From: an uncultured Collinsella sp.
GTDB lineage: Bacteria > Actinomycetota > Coriobacteriia > Coriobacteriales > Coriobacteriaceae
Direction: 5' to 3'
Length of the DNA: 43,337 bases
Assembly (NCBI GenBank): GCA_900546455.1
Contig: URCS01000011.1
Location: 1-43,337 of the forward strand
This document shows, one piece after another, positions 15,776 through 22,648 of this stretch. The notes below the pieces were generated by a model that worked only from the letters and a program-made list of their open reading frames with translations, ran no database searches and was not told where the DNA came from. Within the stretch, counting starts at the first letter, position 1; every line of letters starts with the position of its first letter. Made by a program: the position numbers and the translations under genes.

Positions 15776-16759
15776 CTAGTCTCCCGAGGCCTGATTGCGG
15801 CCGGTGGCGTAGTCGATCTGCACATGCGGTTGCAGGTTGTAGCAATATACGTGGAAACAGAGGGTCTTGCCGTGGTCCTCGATCGATTGTGCTTCCAGAC
15901 GAACGCCACGACAGACGAGTTCCTCTTCGTTGTACATGGGTGTGACGCGATAGAGAACATGGTTGCCTGTGTCGCGGATGTAGTTAAGAATCTGCTCTTC
16001 AAACGGTAGCATGCCCGTCTCGTTGAGATAACGCGTTCCGGTGAGGAGATTTTTGCGGTTGGCGTTTTCGCCGCAGAGCGACCAGGCGATAAGGTGACAG
16101 CGATTGTAGAGGCTCTGGCCCGGAATAAAGTCGTAGCGCTGCTGGTGCCAACCGGCAGGATGGATGCGCGAGATATCGCCGCGTTTTCCCTGTCCGAGCG
16201 ACTCGGGGCCTACGCAGGCGAGCGCCTTGCGAGTGCGGCCCAGGCTGTCGAGCTTGGAGAATTTCTTAAAGCAGTCTTCTTCGGTGGCACGCTCATACTC
16301 GTCAAGCGTGAACGACGGCGTGCCGAGCGGGTGCGTGCTGTCGGCGCGAAGGGCAACGTAGGGGTTGCCGGCGTAGTCGGGAATGCTGCTGAGGTATACG
16401 CCGCGGGCGCGGTTGAGGTCGGGGTTTTCGACCTCGTCGATAGGGGTGGTGGCACTGTCCGCGGAGGCGTCGTCACCGGTGTCGGTTGCAGCGGAATCGG
16501 AGCCATCGCCAGAGTCTTGGCTATTTTGGGAGTCCGAGGAGCTCTCTGTTCCCGATTCGAGCCGGGCAACCAGGTTCGCCTCGTCTTCGGTTCGGCTGGG
16601 GCTCTCGTCTTGCTTTTCGGCCAGGGCCGCCGCCTGTTCATCGCATTGCGGCGACAGCAGCTTGGGAGCTCCGTCGAGCGATCCCGTAAACAGCGCAAAC
16701 CCCAACACCAGGGCGGTGCCGATGGAAAGTACTTGCTTGTAGGCGGGCTTGTGCGACAT
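15776..16759 (-). CDS. Secreted DNA/RNA non-specific endonuclease
   Basis: This 327-residue protein is likely exported. It has an N-terminal hydrophobic segment (VLSIGTALVLGFALFTG), then a ~90-residue Ser/Asp/Glu-rich linker, then an endonuclease domain of the beta-beta-alpha-metal type seen in streptococcal DNases. Key signs are 'SLYNRCHLIAWSLCGENANRKNLLTGTRYLN', with the general-base His in RCHLI and the metal-ligand Asn in ENANRKN, preceded by 'GWHQQRYDFIPG'. The family cleaves extracellular nucleic acids for nutrition, biofilm remodelling or escape from DNA traps; the role here is inferred. The start at 16759 has CAGGAG ahead. It stands alone, facing the EF-G-like gene. The low-complexity acidic linker suggests a cell-surface stalk. 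Confidence 0.85.
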   Translation of the reverse strand: MSHKPAYKQVLSIGTALVLGFALFTGSLDGAPKLLSPQCDEQAAALAEKQDESPSRTEDEANLVARLESGTESSSDSQNSQDSGDGSDSAATDTGDDASADSATTPIDEVENPDLNRARGVYLSSIPDYAGNPYVALRADSTHPLGTPSFTLDEYERATEEDCFKKFSKLDSLGRTRKALACVGPESLGQGKRGDISRIHPAGWHQQRYDFIPGQSLYNRCHLIAWSLCGENANRKNLLTGTRYLNETGMLPFEEQILNYIRDTGNHVLYRVTPMYNEEELVCRGVRLEAQSIEDHGKTLCFHVYCYNLQPHVQIDYATGRNQASGD

Positions 16760-16911
16760 TGAGGCTCCTGGATGGACGGTTGGGAATCTACCAGTCTAGC
16801 AGGAGCCGGCAGGGGCCGTTCTGTCGAACAAATACTCAAGATTTGGGATAGATGCTACTGATTCATTTGCCTCATATGGAGCTGCAGCGGTTGTGAATGC
16901 GGGGCTATTCG

Positions 16912-16963
16912 GCGTTTCCCATGATAAAACCTGCCAAAATAAACCTGTCCCTTTTTGGTAGGT
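16912..16963 (+). repeat. 52-bp repeat family 1, copy 1
   Basis: This copy begins GCGTTTCCC and contains ACCTGCCAAAATAAACCTGT followed by CCCTTTTTGGTAGGT; the arms ACCTGCCAAAA and TTTTTGGTAGGT can pair around TAAACCTGTCCC. It matches copy 2 (20682) at 49 of 52 bases in the same orientation. The 320-bp gap 16760-17079 otherwise holds only the licT-like gene promoter. Confidence 0.93.
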
Positions 16964-16982
16964 TGTGGGAGCTCGGGTTTGC

Positions 16983-17011
16983 TTGTCTCGCGTGACGTTG
17001 CGTGGAATAAT
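16983..17011 (+). promoter_or_regulatory. Possible promoter of the PRD antiterminator gene
   Basis: TTGTCT, 17 bp and AATAAT lie 68 bp upstream of the start codon. Confidence 0.35.
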
Positions 17012-17079
17012 CGAGGCGAACCATCTTAACTGGAATTCATTGCGCTTGCCCTTCGGCTGCGCCTATTTTCGGAGGCATC

Positions 17080-17937
17080 ATGAGGGTCGTTAAGCGCATT
17101 AATCACAATGCCGCCTTGCTTGTCAACGATAAGGGAACCGAGCTTGTGGCGCTGGGGAAAGGCATTGGTTTCCCTGACGGCCCCGATGAGGTTTCGCTTG
17201 CGCAGATTGAGCGCACGTTTTACAACGTTGATGCACGCTACCTGCCACTTCTTAACGAGATCGATCCCAAGGTAATGGAATTTAGTGCGCAGATTGCCGA
17301 TGTCGCGCGCACCAACATTTCGCGTGAGCTGTCGGCGAACCTCCCTTTTACGCTTGCCGACCATATCAGTTTTGCCATCAAGCGCTGCCGTGAGCACATG
17401 TATGTTCAGATGCCGCTTTCTTGTGACGTTCAGCAGCAATATCCCATTGAATTTAAGATTGCGGCGCTTGCCCATGCTGGCATAGAGCGCGAATTCGGTT
17501 TATCTATGCCACGCGGGGAGAGGGCAGGCATCGCGCTCTGCATCGTTAACAGCGTTATGGCAAGTTCTAGTAAGGCAAAGTCAAACGACGTCCGCCGCGA
17601 GGAACGTCTGATCGAAAAGCTCGTAGCGATTATCGAGAAAGATCTTGCTATCGCCGTTGACCGCGATGCTTTTGACTACGCACGCTATGACACTCATGTA
17701 CGCTACTTGTTAGAGCGCGTCCGCACCGGGGAGCCGCTTAATACCGATAATGCGGCGCTCTATCGTCCTCTCTGTGAAGAGCATCCGGCTATAGCGGCTT
17801 GTGTTGACAAAATGGCAGAACTTATCGAGGAAACGTATCATGCCTCCATCGTGCCCGAGGAGAAGGTGTATCTCATGCTCCATGTCAATCGGGTCTATGC
17901 CGGCAACGTGACGGGCGAGGTGTCAGCCGACAAATAG
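17080..17937 (+). CDS. PRD-containing transcription antiterminator (LicT/BglG family)
   Basis: This is a 285-residue RNA-binding antiterminator. The CAT RNA-binding domain (1-~55, 'MRVVKRINHNAALLVNDKGTEL', 'GKGIGF') is followed by two PTS-regulated domains. In this family phosphorylation of PRD histidines by HPr and the cognate EIIB switches RNA binding. The expected PRD1 His95 (LADHISF), PRD2 His206 (YDTHVRYL) and PRD2 His268 (LMLHVNR) are present. The second PRD1 site, usually His in 'AFIALHI', is Cys154 (AGIALCIVNS), which may change control. The start at 17080 has CGGAGG ahead. It lies directly upstream of a PTS EIIBC gene that it probably regulates. I could not find a convincing RAT site before either gene. 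Confidence 0.9.
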   Translation: MRVVKRINHNAALLVNDKGTELVALGKGIGFPDGPDEVSLAQIERTFYNVDARYLPLLNEIDPKVMEFSAQIADVARTNISRELSANLPFTLADHISFAIKRCREHMYVQMPLSCDVQQQYPIEFKIAALAHAGIEREFGLSMPRGERAGIALCIVNSVMASSSKAKSNDVRREERLIEKLVAIIEKDLAIAVDRDAFDYARYDTHVRYLLERVRTGEPLNTDNAALYRPLCEEHPAIAACVDKMAELIEETYHASIVPEEKVYLMLHVNRVYAGNVTGEVSADK

Positions 17938-18076
17938 GCGCTTTCTATACCGTTCAGGGAAGAAAGCCTACCGCTCGCAGACTTTTGGGCACCATGAGGC
18001 CGCCGTTCACATGGCAGAGCTGATAACCTTGGCGCGACATAAGGTGTTATTCGAGAGCTGAGCTTCCGAAGCGTGA

Positions 18077-18130
18077 CGTAAAGACAGAGCGACCTGTCGA
18101 TGTCTCGTTTTGGAGCTCTTTGTCTTTACG
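18077..18130 (+). promoter_or_regulatory. Leader hairpin upstream of the EIIBC gene
   Basis: A 10-bp perfect stem CGTAAAGACA/TGTCTTTACG continues, after a 2-nt bulge, into GAGC/GCTC. It lies in the 304-bp gap between the antiterminator and EIIBC genes. It has no T tract and could be an antitermination target, but it does not match the LicT RAT consensus that I know. Confidence 0.4.
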
Positions 18131-18160
18131 CCGTTTCCCTCAACAATCGAATACTTCTGT

Positions 18161-18209
18161 GCGGACGACGGGCCACCGTCCGCTTTGTCTCCTCGCGCGC
18201 GCAGCGAGG
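18161..18209 (+). promoter_or_regulatory. Tandem hairpins, possible leader terminator
   Basis: GCGGACG (18161-18167) pairs with CGTCCGC (18177-18183), followed by TTTGTCT. A second stem, CCTCGC (18191-18196) with GCGAGG (18204-18209), follows at once. This would fit a conditional terminator read through by the upstream antiterminator. Confidence 0.4.
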
Positions 18210-18241
18210 AAGGAACCGGATCGTTCGAAAGGGAAGATGAT

Positions 18242-19672
18242 ATGGCTGACAATAAGAAGATCGCAGCCGATGTGCTCGAGGCGTTGGGCGGCAAAGACAA
18301 CATCACCTTTGCAGCCCACTGCATGACGCGTCTGCGTTTTAACCTTAAGGATATGGAATTGCCTGACATTAACGCTGTTAAAAAAATTAACGGCGTCATC
18401 GGCGCTCAAATATCTGGCGGGCAGTTCCAGGTGATTATTGGGCAAAACGTGCCTAAGGTGTATGACGAGCTCATCAAGATGAGCGGCTTGGCCAAGCAGG
18501 AGAGTATCGACGAGAACCTCGATGCAAGTGGAGTCAAAACACCGCTTACCCCGACAGCCGTTGGCAATGCGATTCTTAACTACCTCTCGGGCTCCATGGT
18601 TCCGATGATTCCATTGCTGCTCGCTTCGGGCATGTTCAAAACCGTTGCCGTCGTACTCGGGCCAACGATGCTCAATCTCATTGCGGATACGAGCGATCTA
18701 TATGTCCTGCTCAATATGCTCTACAACGTGACGTTCTACTTTATACCAGTCTTCTTGGGCTTTTCGGCCGCCAAGAACATTGGCGCCACGCCTATGTACG
18801 GTGCTTTTATGGGCGGTGTGCTTATCGAACCGACGTTTATGCAAATGGCAGCCGAGGGAAAAGCCTTTAGCGTTTACGGCATCCCCTGCGTGCCTGAAAA
18901 CTATGCACAGACGGTCATTCCCGTCCTGCTCACAGTGGCCTTGATGTCCGTCTTCGAAAAGTTCCTGCGCAAGCATATGCCTGATTCGCTTACTACGGTG
19001 TTTACGCCGCTTTGCACGCTTGCTCTGACTGTCCCCTTTGCGCTTTGTCTGCTTGCCCCTCTTGGCTCTTTGTGCGGCAACGGTCTGGCTGCAATCTTTG
19101 GGTTCCTCGGCGCCGAGGGAGGCATCGCGGCGATTATTGGTGGCGGCTTGCTTGCGGCAATTTGGTTGCCCATGGTCATTACGGGCATGCATGTCGCGGT
19201 CATTATGATTGCCATTGCAAACTTCATGTCGACGGGCTCTGACAGCTTTATTATGGTCGCTACTACGGTTTCGCTGTGGGCTGCCTATGGAGCGGAGATT
19301 GCGACATGGCTCAAACTCCGCAACAAGGAGGAAAAGAGCCAATGTGCCGGCTATCTTGTCGCCCAGCTCATTGGAGGCGTCGGCGAGCCGTTCATCTATG
19401 GCATGCTGTTCCGCTATCGTAAGCTGTTCGTTGCCTGCATGGCGGGTTCATTTGTCGCCGGTGCCGGGGCGATCGCTTTGCATGTGAATGCCTATCTTGC
19501 TGGTGCTGCTTCAAACGTGCTTAATATTATGACGTTTGTCGGCGGTGGCAACGAGAACCTGGTCTGTGCCGCTATCGCTTCGGCAGCTGGCTTTATCGTA
19601 AGCTTTGCCGTTGCCTGGTTCTTTGGCTTTAGCGAGGATGAGCTGGAGAACGGTCCGATTTCCGAGCGCTAG
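18242..19672 (+). CDS. PTS sugar transporter subunit EIIBC
   Basis: This 476-residue membrane permease of the glucose/beta-glucoside/sucrose PTS superfamily imports a sugar while phosphorylating it. The EIIB domain (1-~85) has the phospho-accepting Cys27 in 'FAAHCMTRLRFNLKD'. The EIIC domain (~105-465) has about ten hydrophobic segments and the substrate-loop motif 'GGVGEPFIYGMLF', equivalent to the usual GITEP. No EIIA domain is attached, so phosphate must come from an EIIA encoded elsewhere. The start at 18242 has AAAGGGAAG; a longer ORF to 18110 lies in the hairpin-rich leader. No glycosidase gene accompanies it, so the sugar is unknown. The following gene is NIF3-like, an uncommon partner. 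Confidence 0.9.
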   Translation: MADNKKIAADVLEALGGKDNITFAAHCMTRLRFNLKDMELPDINAVKKINGVIGAQISGGQFQVIIGQNVPKVYDELIKMSGLAKQESIDENLDASGVKTPLTPTAVGNAILNYLSGSMVPMIPLLLASGMFKTVAVVLGPTMLNLIADTSDLYVLLNMLYNVTFYFIPVFLGFSAAKNIGATPMYGAFMGGVLIEPTFMQMAAEGKAFSVYGIPCVPENYAQTVIPVLLTVALMSVFEKFLRKHMPDSLTTVFTPLCTLALTVPFALCLLAPLGSLCGNGLAAIFGFLGAEGGIAAIIGGGLLAAIWLPMVITGMHVAVIMIAIANFMSTGSDSFIMVATTVSLWAAYGAEIATWLKLRNKEEKSQCAGYLVAQLIGGVGEPFIYGMLFRYRKLFVACMAGSFVAGAGAIALHVNAYLAGAASNVLNIMTFVGGGNENLVCAAIASAAGFIVSFAVAWFFGFSEDELENGPISER

Positions 19673-19685
19673 AAAAGCGGTCGCA

Positions 19686-19757
19686 TATAGGTGGTTCAGC
19701 TCAAAAAATGCCGCCTATAGATGATTCCGCAGGGCGGTATGTTTGCTGCCGCCCTGC
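19686..19757 (+). other. Two intercistronic hairpins
   Basis: TATAGGTGG (19686-19694) pairs with CCGCCTATA (19711-19719), and GCAGGGCGG (19729-19737) pairs with CCGCCCTGC (19749-19757). They fill the 111-bp gap before the NIF3-like gene, have no T tracts, and may tune expression of the last gene. Confidence 0.55.
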
Positions 19758-19783
19758 ATATTATGTCGAAGGGGTTGTTACAT

Positions 19784-20638
19784 ATGCTTATCAGTGAGGC
19801 TATTCAAGCTATCCAGGACTATTGCGGCGGCATCGATGCTTTTACCGGTAAGCCCATCGAGCTTGCGACGACGCGCGATCGGGTGCTTTACGGCAACGTC
19901 GATCAGCAATGTACCGGAATCGTTACATGCATTTGGGCTACGGCGGAGGTAATTAGCCGTGCCAAGGAGCTTGGCGCCAACCTGATTGTTCCGCACGAGG
20001 CGCTGTTCTGGAACCACGGAGACAGCCGTGAAGTGGTCGCGGGGAACGAGACCTTTGAGGCAAAGTGCGCCTTGCTTGACGATTGGGGTGGAGCGGTTTG
20101 GCGTTGCCATGACTATATCCACTCGGGCGTTCCGCTCGCCTCGGACGGTTCGATGGTCGACGGCATCTTTTACGGATTTGCGGCCAAGATGGACTGGCTT
20201 GGCTCCGCGGTAGACAAGTCATTCATGAGGTACCGCATTGAGCCAACGCCGGCCCGCGATCTTGCGCAGGCGCTCGTACACAAGCTTGGATTAAATGGAA
20301 CGCGCTTGATCGGCGACGGTGACGCGCTCGTTCGCAATGTCGAGATTCCCATGCACATTATGGGACGAGATAACGACGAGATTGCCCATATCGACTCTGA
20401 TGACATCGATTGCATTTTGGCCATGGAGTTTATCGACTTTACGGTGAGTGAGTACATCCGCGACGCCGCAATGCTCGGTCAGGGGAAATGCGCCATCCAT
20501 ATGGGTCACTTTAACGGCGAAGAGCCGGGTATGGAGTGCATGGCGGCATGGTTGCCCGCTGCGCTTGGGGCTGCCGGCGGTGAGTTGCCGGTCACTTTTG
20601 TGCCCATGGGAGACACGTATCAATACGTGCTGGCATAA
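19784..20638 (+). CDS. NIF3-like dinuclear metal centre protein
   Basis: This 284-residue protein resembles the NIF3/YbgI family, hexameric proteins with a two-metal centre whose activity is still debated (GTP cyclohydrolase I type 2 annotations are common). Candidate metal-ligand motifs are 'LIVPHEALFWNHGD', 'VWRCHDYIHSG', and the C-terminal 'GHFNGEEPGMECMAAWLP', which stands where the family has a conserved His and Glu. The first motif has HEA rather than the usual HHP, so it is a divergent branch. The start at 19784 has AAGGGG 9 bases ahead; an ATG at 19763 is less likely. It is the third gene of the PTS cassette. A role in handling the imported sugar phosphate is speculation from position only. 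Confidence 0.65.
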   Translation: MLISEAIQAIQDYCGGIDAFTGKPIELATTRDRVLYGNVDQQCTGIVTCIWATAEVISRAKELGANLIVPHEALFWNHGDSREVVAGNETFEAKCALLDDWGGAVWRCHDYIHSGVPLASDGSMVDGIFYGFAAKMDWLGSAVDKSFMRYRIEPTPARDLAQALVHKLGLNGTRLIGDGDALVRNVEIPMHIMGRDNDEIAHIDSDDIDCILAMEFIDFTVSEYIRDAAMLGQGKCAIHMGHFNGEEPGMECMAAWLPAALGAAGGELPVTFVPMGDTYQYVLA

Positions 20639-20642
20639 ATAG

Positions 20643-20684
20643 AACAGGGCCGCGACGTTTTATAGTGCCGTGGCCCTGTTTGCG
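20643..20684 (+). terminator. Terminator of the PTS cassette
   Basis: AACAGGGCC (20643-20651) pairs with GGCCCTGTT (20672-20680) around a 20-nt loop, followed by TTGCGTTT. It abuts repeat copy 2. Confidence 0.7.
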
Positions 20685-20733
20685 TTTCCCCAGATAAAAC
20701 CTGCCAAAATAAACCTGTCCCTTTTTGGCAGGT
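20682..20733 (+). repeat. 52-bp repeat family 1, copy 2
   Basis: This copy is in the same orientation as copy 1 (49/52 identical). Together they bracket the antiterminator-EIIBC-NIF3 cassette as direct repeats 3.77 kb apart. Confidence 0.93.
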
Positions 20734-20758
20734 CTGCGGGTCAATGCTCGCCAAACGA

Positions 20759-20825
20759 AGTTGCGGTGGAATAGTTCCTGTTTGTGCCCGATTGGCCGCA
20801 AAACAGGAACTATTCCACCGCAACT
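20759..20825. repeat. Perfect 25-bp inverted repeat, AGTTGCGGTG family
   Basis: Arms 20759-20783 and 20801-20825 are exact complements (AGTTGCGGTGGAATAGTTCC at the outer end) around a 17-nt loop. It lies between convergent genes, after the terminator and repeat copy 2. The outer 10 bases recur at both ends of the inverted repeat at 42581. Confidence 0.93.
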
Positions 20826-20837
20826 CATCGGGATGCG

Positions 20838-21716
20838 CTATTGGTTCATGTTGCCGTGGATGTAGGGGGTGACCTCGGGGGAGATATGGTCGCAGCCCAG
20901 CTCGCGCAGCGCGGACTCGATAACGGCGGGCAGCGGGGTCTTGCCCTCGGCATCGACGGCGGTGCCGCCGAGCGCGGCGATCTTGGCGACATCTGCGGGA
21001 GCGGCCTCGATATGCATGCAGCCGCCGACCAGGCGTGCACGGACCTGAGCCAAGTCAAGATCGTGCAGGTAATCCTCGCAGGCGCGGATCAGGGAGACCT
21101 TCTCGAACGTAAGCTCCTCGCCCGTGGGGACGCGGGTGGCAAGGCAGGCTCCCGCCGGCAGGTTCCAAACGGGATAGCCCCATGCACGCAGCAGCTCGCG
21201 CTCTTCGTCCTTGGTAAAGCCGACCTCCATAAGAGGGGAGCGTACGCCGAGCTCTTCTGCCGCGCGCATGCCGGGGCGGTAGTCGCCGCGATCACTTGCA
21301 TTGCTGCCATCGATGACGGTGGGAAAGCCGAGCGACTTGGCGTGGTTGACGATGGCGGTAAAGCCGGCGTGCTTGCAGTGGTAGCAGCGGTCGGCGTCGT
21401 TGCAGGCAACCTGCGGAAGCTGGAGCTGATCGACCGAAAGATTAAGCACCGGAAGCTTAAAATGCGGACCTTCATCGGCCTGTCCGTCAACAGATCGCTC
21501 AAACGAAGACTGCTCGGGCGTGCCGATGAGCGGCGTGGTGAGATGGACGAGAAGGGTGCTGGCGGGCATGATGTGAGAGCAAACGGCAGCCAAAAAGCTG
21601 CTGTCGACGCCGCCGGAAAAGCCGATGGCGACGCGTCCGTATGCCAAAAGCAGCTCTTCGAGCGCTGCGAGTTTGTCCTGAAGCTCCTCTGCGGGTGCGG
21701 TGGTGTCTAAAGACAT
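20838..21716 (-). CDS. larE: ATP-dependent sacrificial sulfur transferase LarE
   Basis: LarE uses ATP to adenylate the pyridinium dicarboxylate precursor of the nickel-pincer cofactor and donates sulfur from its own cysteine. The 292-residue protein has a PP-loop SGGVDSS at 34-40, a CYHC pair in 'ACNDADRCYHCKHAG', 'IDGSNASDRGDYRPGMRAAEE', and the sacrificial cysteine region 'NLPAGACLATRVPTGE' (Cys191, equivalent to Cys176 of the Lactobacillus enzyme). The start at 21716 has AAGGAA. No larA, larB or larC gene is in this window, so either they are elsewhere or this LarE homologue serves another sulfur-transfer role. It is divergent from a HAD gene, with a strong palindrome between the two. Confidence 0.88.
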   Translation of the reverse strand: MSLDTTAPAEELQDKLAALEELLLAYGRVAIGFSGGVDSSFLAAVCSHIMPASTLLVHLTTPLIGTPEQSSFERSVDGQADEGPHFKLPVLNLSVDQLQLPQVACNDADRCYHCKHAGFTAIVNHAKSLGFPTVIDGSNASDRGDYRPGMRAAEELGVRSPLMEVGFTKDEERELLRAWGYPVWNLPAGACLATRVPTGEELTFEKVSLIRACEDYLHDLDLAQVRARLVGGCMHIEAAPADVAKIAALGGTAVDAEGKTPLPAVIESALRELGCDHISPEVTPYIHGNMNQ

Positions 21717-21810
21717 AAAACGTTCCTTACCGTTGAGTACTCGGTCGAAAACTATAATCCTACCGAGCCGCTCGCCATAAGACATCTATCTATGTAACGA
21801 AAGTGCAATA

Positions 21811-21829
21811 TGTATATACGTTATATACA
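21811..21829. promoter_or_regulatory. 19-bp palindromic operator between larE and the HAD gene
   Basis: TGTATATA-CGT-TATATACA is a perfect dyad. Its form and the divergent promoter position fit a GntR-type or similar dimeric repressor. The regulator is not adjacent. Confidence 0.5.
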
Positions 21830-21884
21830 AGTTTGTAAAGTGCGGTAGAGTATCGGCGATGCAAGCCGATGAGGGGGGAGCGAA

Positions 21885-22535
21885 ATGATCAAGGCTGTCA
21901 TTTTTGATATGGACGGAACGCTGGTCGACACCGAGCGTCTGGGCATTAAGGCGTGGAAGGCGGGTGCCGCTGAGCTGGGGCTCGCGATTGATGAGGCGCT
22001 TATCCACCAGTTTATCGGCCGTACGCTGGTCGATGTCATGGGCATTCTCGAGGAGCACTACGGTAGCCACGAGACCGCCGAGGCGATCTATGTCCGCCAC
22101 AAGGAGATTCGCGACGAGATGGTCAAGACCGAGCTGGAGCTTAAGGCCGGTGCTGCCGAGTGCCTGGACGAGCTTTTGGCTGCGGGTTATCGCGTGGGCC
22201 TTGCGACGTCTTCGCGCCACGTTACCGCCGAGCGCAACCTTAAGATGGTCGGTCTCTTTGACAAGTTTGAGACCGTGACCTGCGGTGAGGACGTCGTGCA
22301 CGGCAAGCCCGATCCCGAGATGTGTCTGCTTGCCTGCGAGCGCGCGGGCTTTGCTCCCGAGGAGTGCGCCGTGGTCGAGGATTCGCGCAACGGCTGTGTC
22401 TCGGGCATCACGGCCGGCTGCCATGTCTTTGCCGTTCCCGATATCGTTCCGCTGCCGCAGGACGTGGTGGATGGCTGCGAGGCCGTGCTCGATACGTTGT
22501 TCGACCTTTCGGCGGCAGTTAAAGCCGCGCGCTAG
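21885..22535 (+). CDS. HAD-superfamily phosphatase (beta-phosphoglucomutase-like)
   Basis: This 216-residue cytoplasmic haloacid dehalogenase-type hydrolase is probably a sugar-phosphate or nucleotide phosphatase or a beta-phosphoglucomutase relative. Motif I is 'VIFDMDGTLVDTE', with nucleophile Asp8 and acid/base Asp10. The helical cap spans about residues 18-80. Motif II is 'VGLATSSRHVTAE', the motif III lysine lies in 'VVHGKPDPEMCL', and motif IV is 'CAVVEDSRNGCVSG'. The pattern KPDP followed by VEDSxxG is typical of the DhaM/PGM subgroup. The start at 21885 has GGGGGGAG ahead. It is alone, with a long terminator downstream. Confidence 0.87.
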   Translation: MIKAVIFDMDGTLVDTERLGIKAWKAGAAELGLAIDEALIHQFIGRTLVDVMGILEEHYGSHETAEAIYVRHKEIRDEMVKTELELKAGAAECLDELLAAGYRVGLATSSRHVTAERNLKMVGLFDKFETVTCGEDVVHGKPDPEMCLLACERAGFAPEECAVVEDSRNGCVSGITAGCHVFAVPDIVPLPQDVVDGCEAVLDTLFDLSAAVKAAR

Positions 22536-22536
22536 A

Positions 22537-22563
22537 CAATTGCGGCGTTGAAACGAGCAATTG
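22537..22563. other. CAATTGC inverted repeat after the HAD gene
   Basis: CAATTGC (22537-22543) and GCAATTG (22557-22563) form a 7-bp stem immediately after the HAD stop codon, ahead of the main terminator. Confidence 0.5.
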
Positions 22564-22573
22564 CCCACGTTTG

Positions 22574-22623
22574 CGCTTAAGCAAAAGGGGCCCGGCAATG
22601 GTCGGGCCCCTTTTGCTTAAGCG
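22574..22623. terminator. Long bidirectional terminator
   Basis: A perfect 21-bp stem (22574-22594 with 22603-22623, 8-nt loop) contains AAAAGGGGCCC/GGGCCCCTTTT. The convergent HAD and LacI-type genes share it. Confidence 0.9.
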
Positions 22624-22648
22624 GCGACATAGCATACTTGCGGGCGTG

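Noticed and set aside
20784..21710. 308-residue plus-strand frame over larE
   Set aside because: The minus strand clearly encodes LarE with all motifs; the plus frame starts in a palindrome loop.
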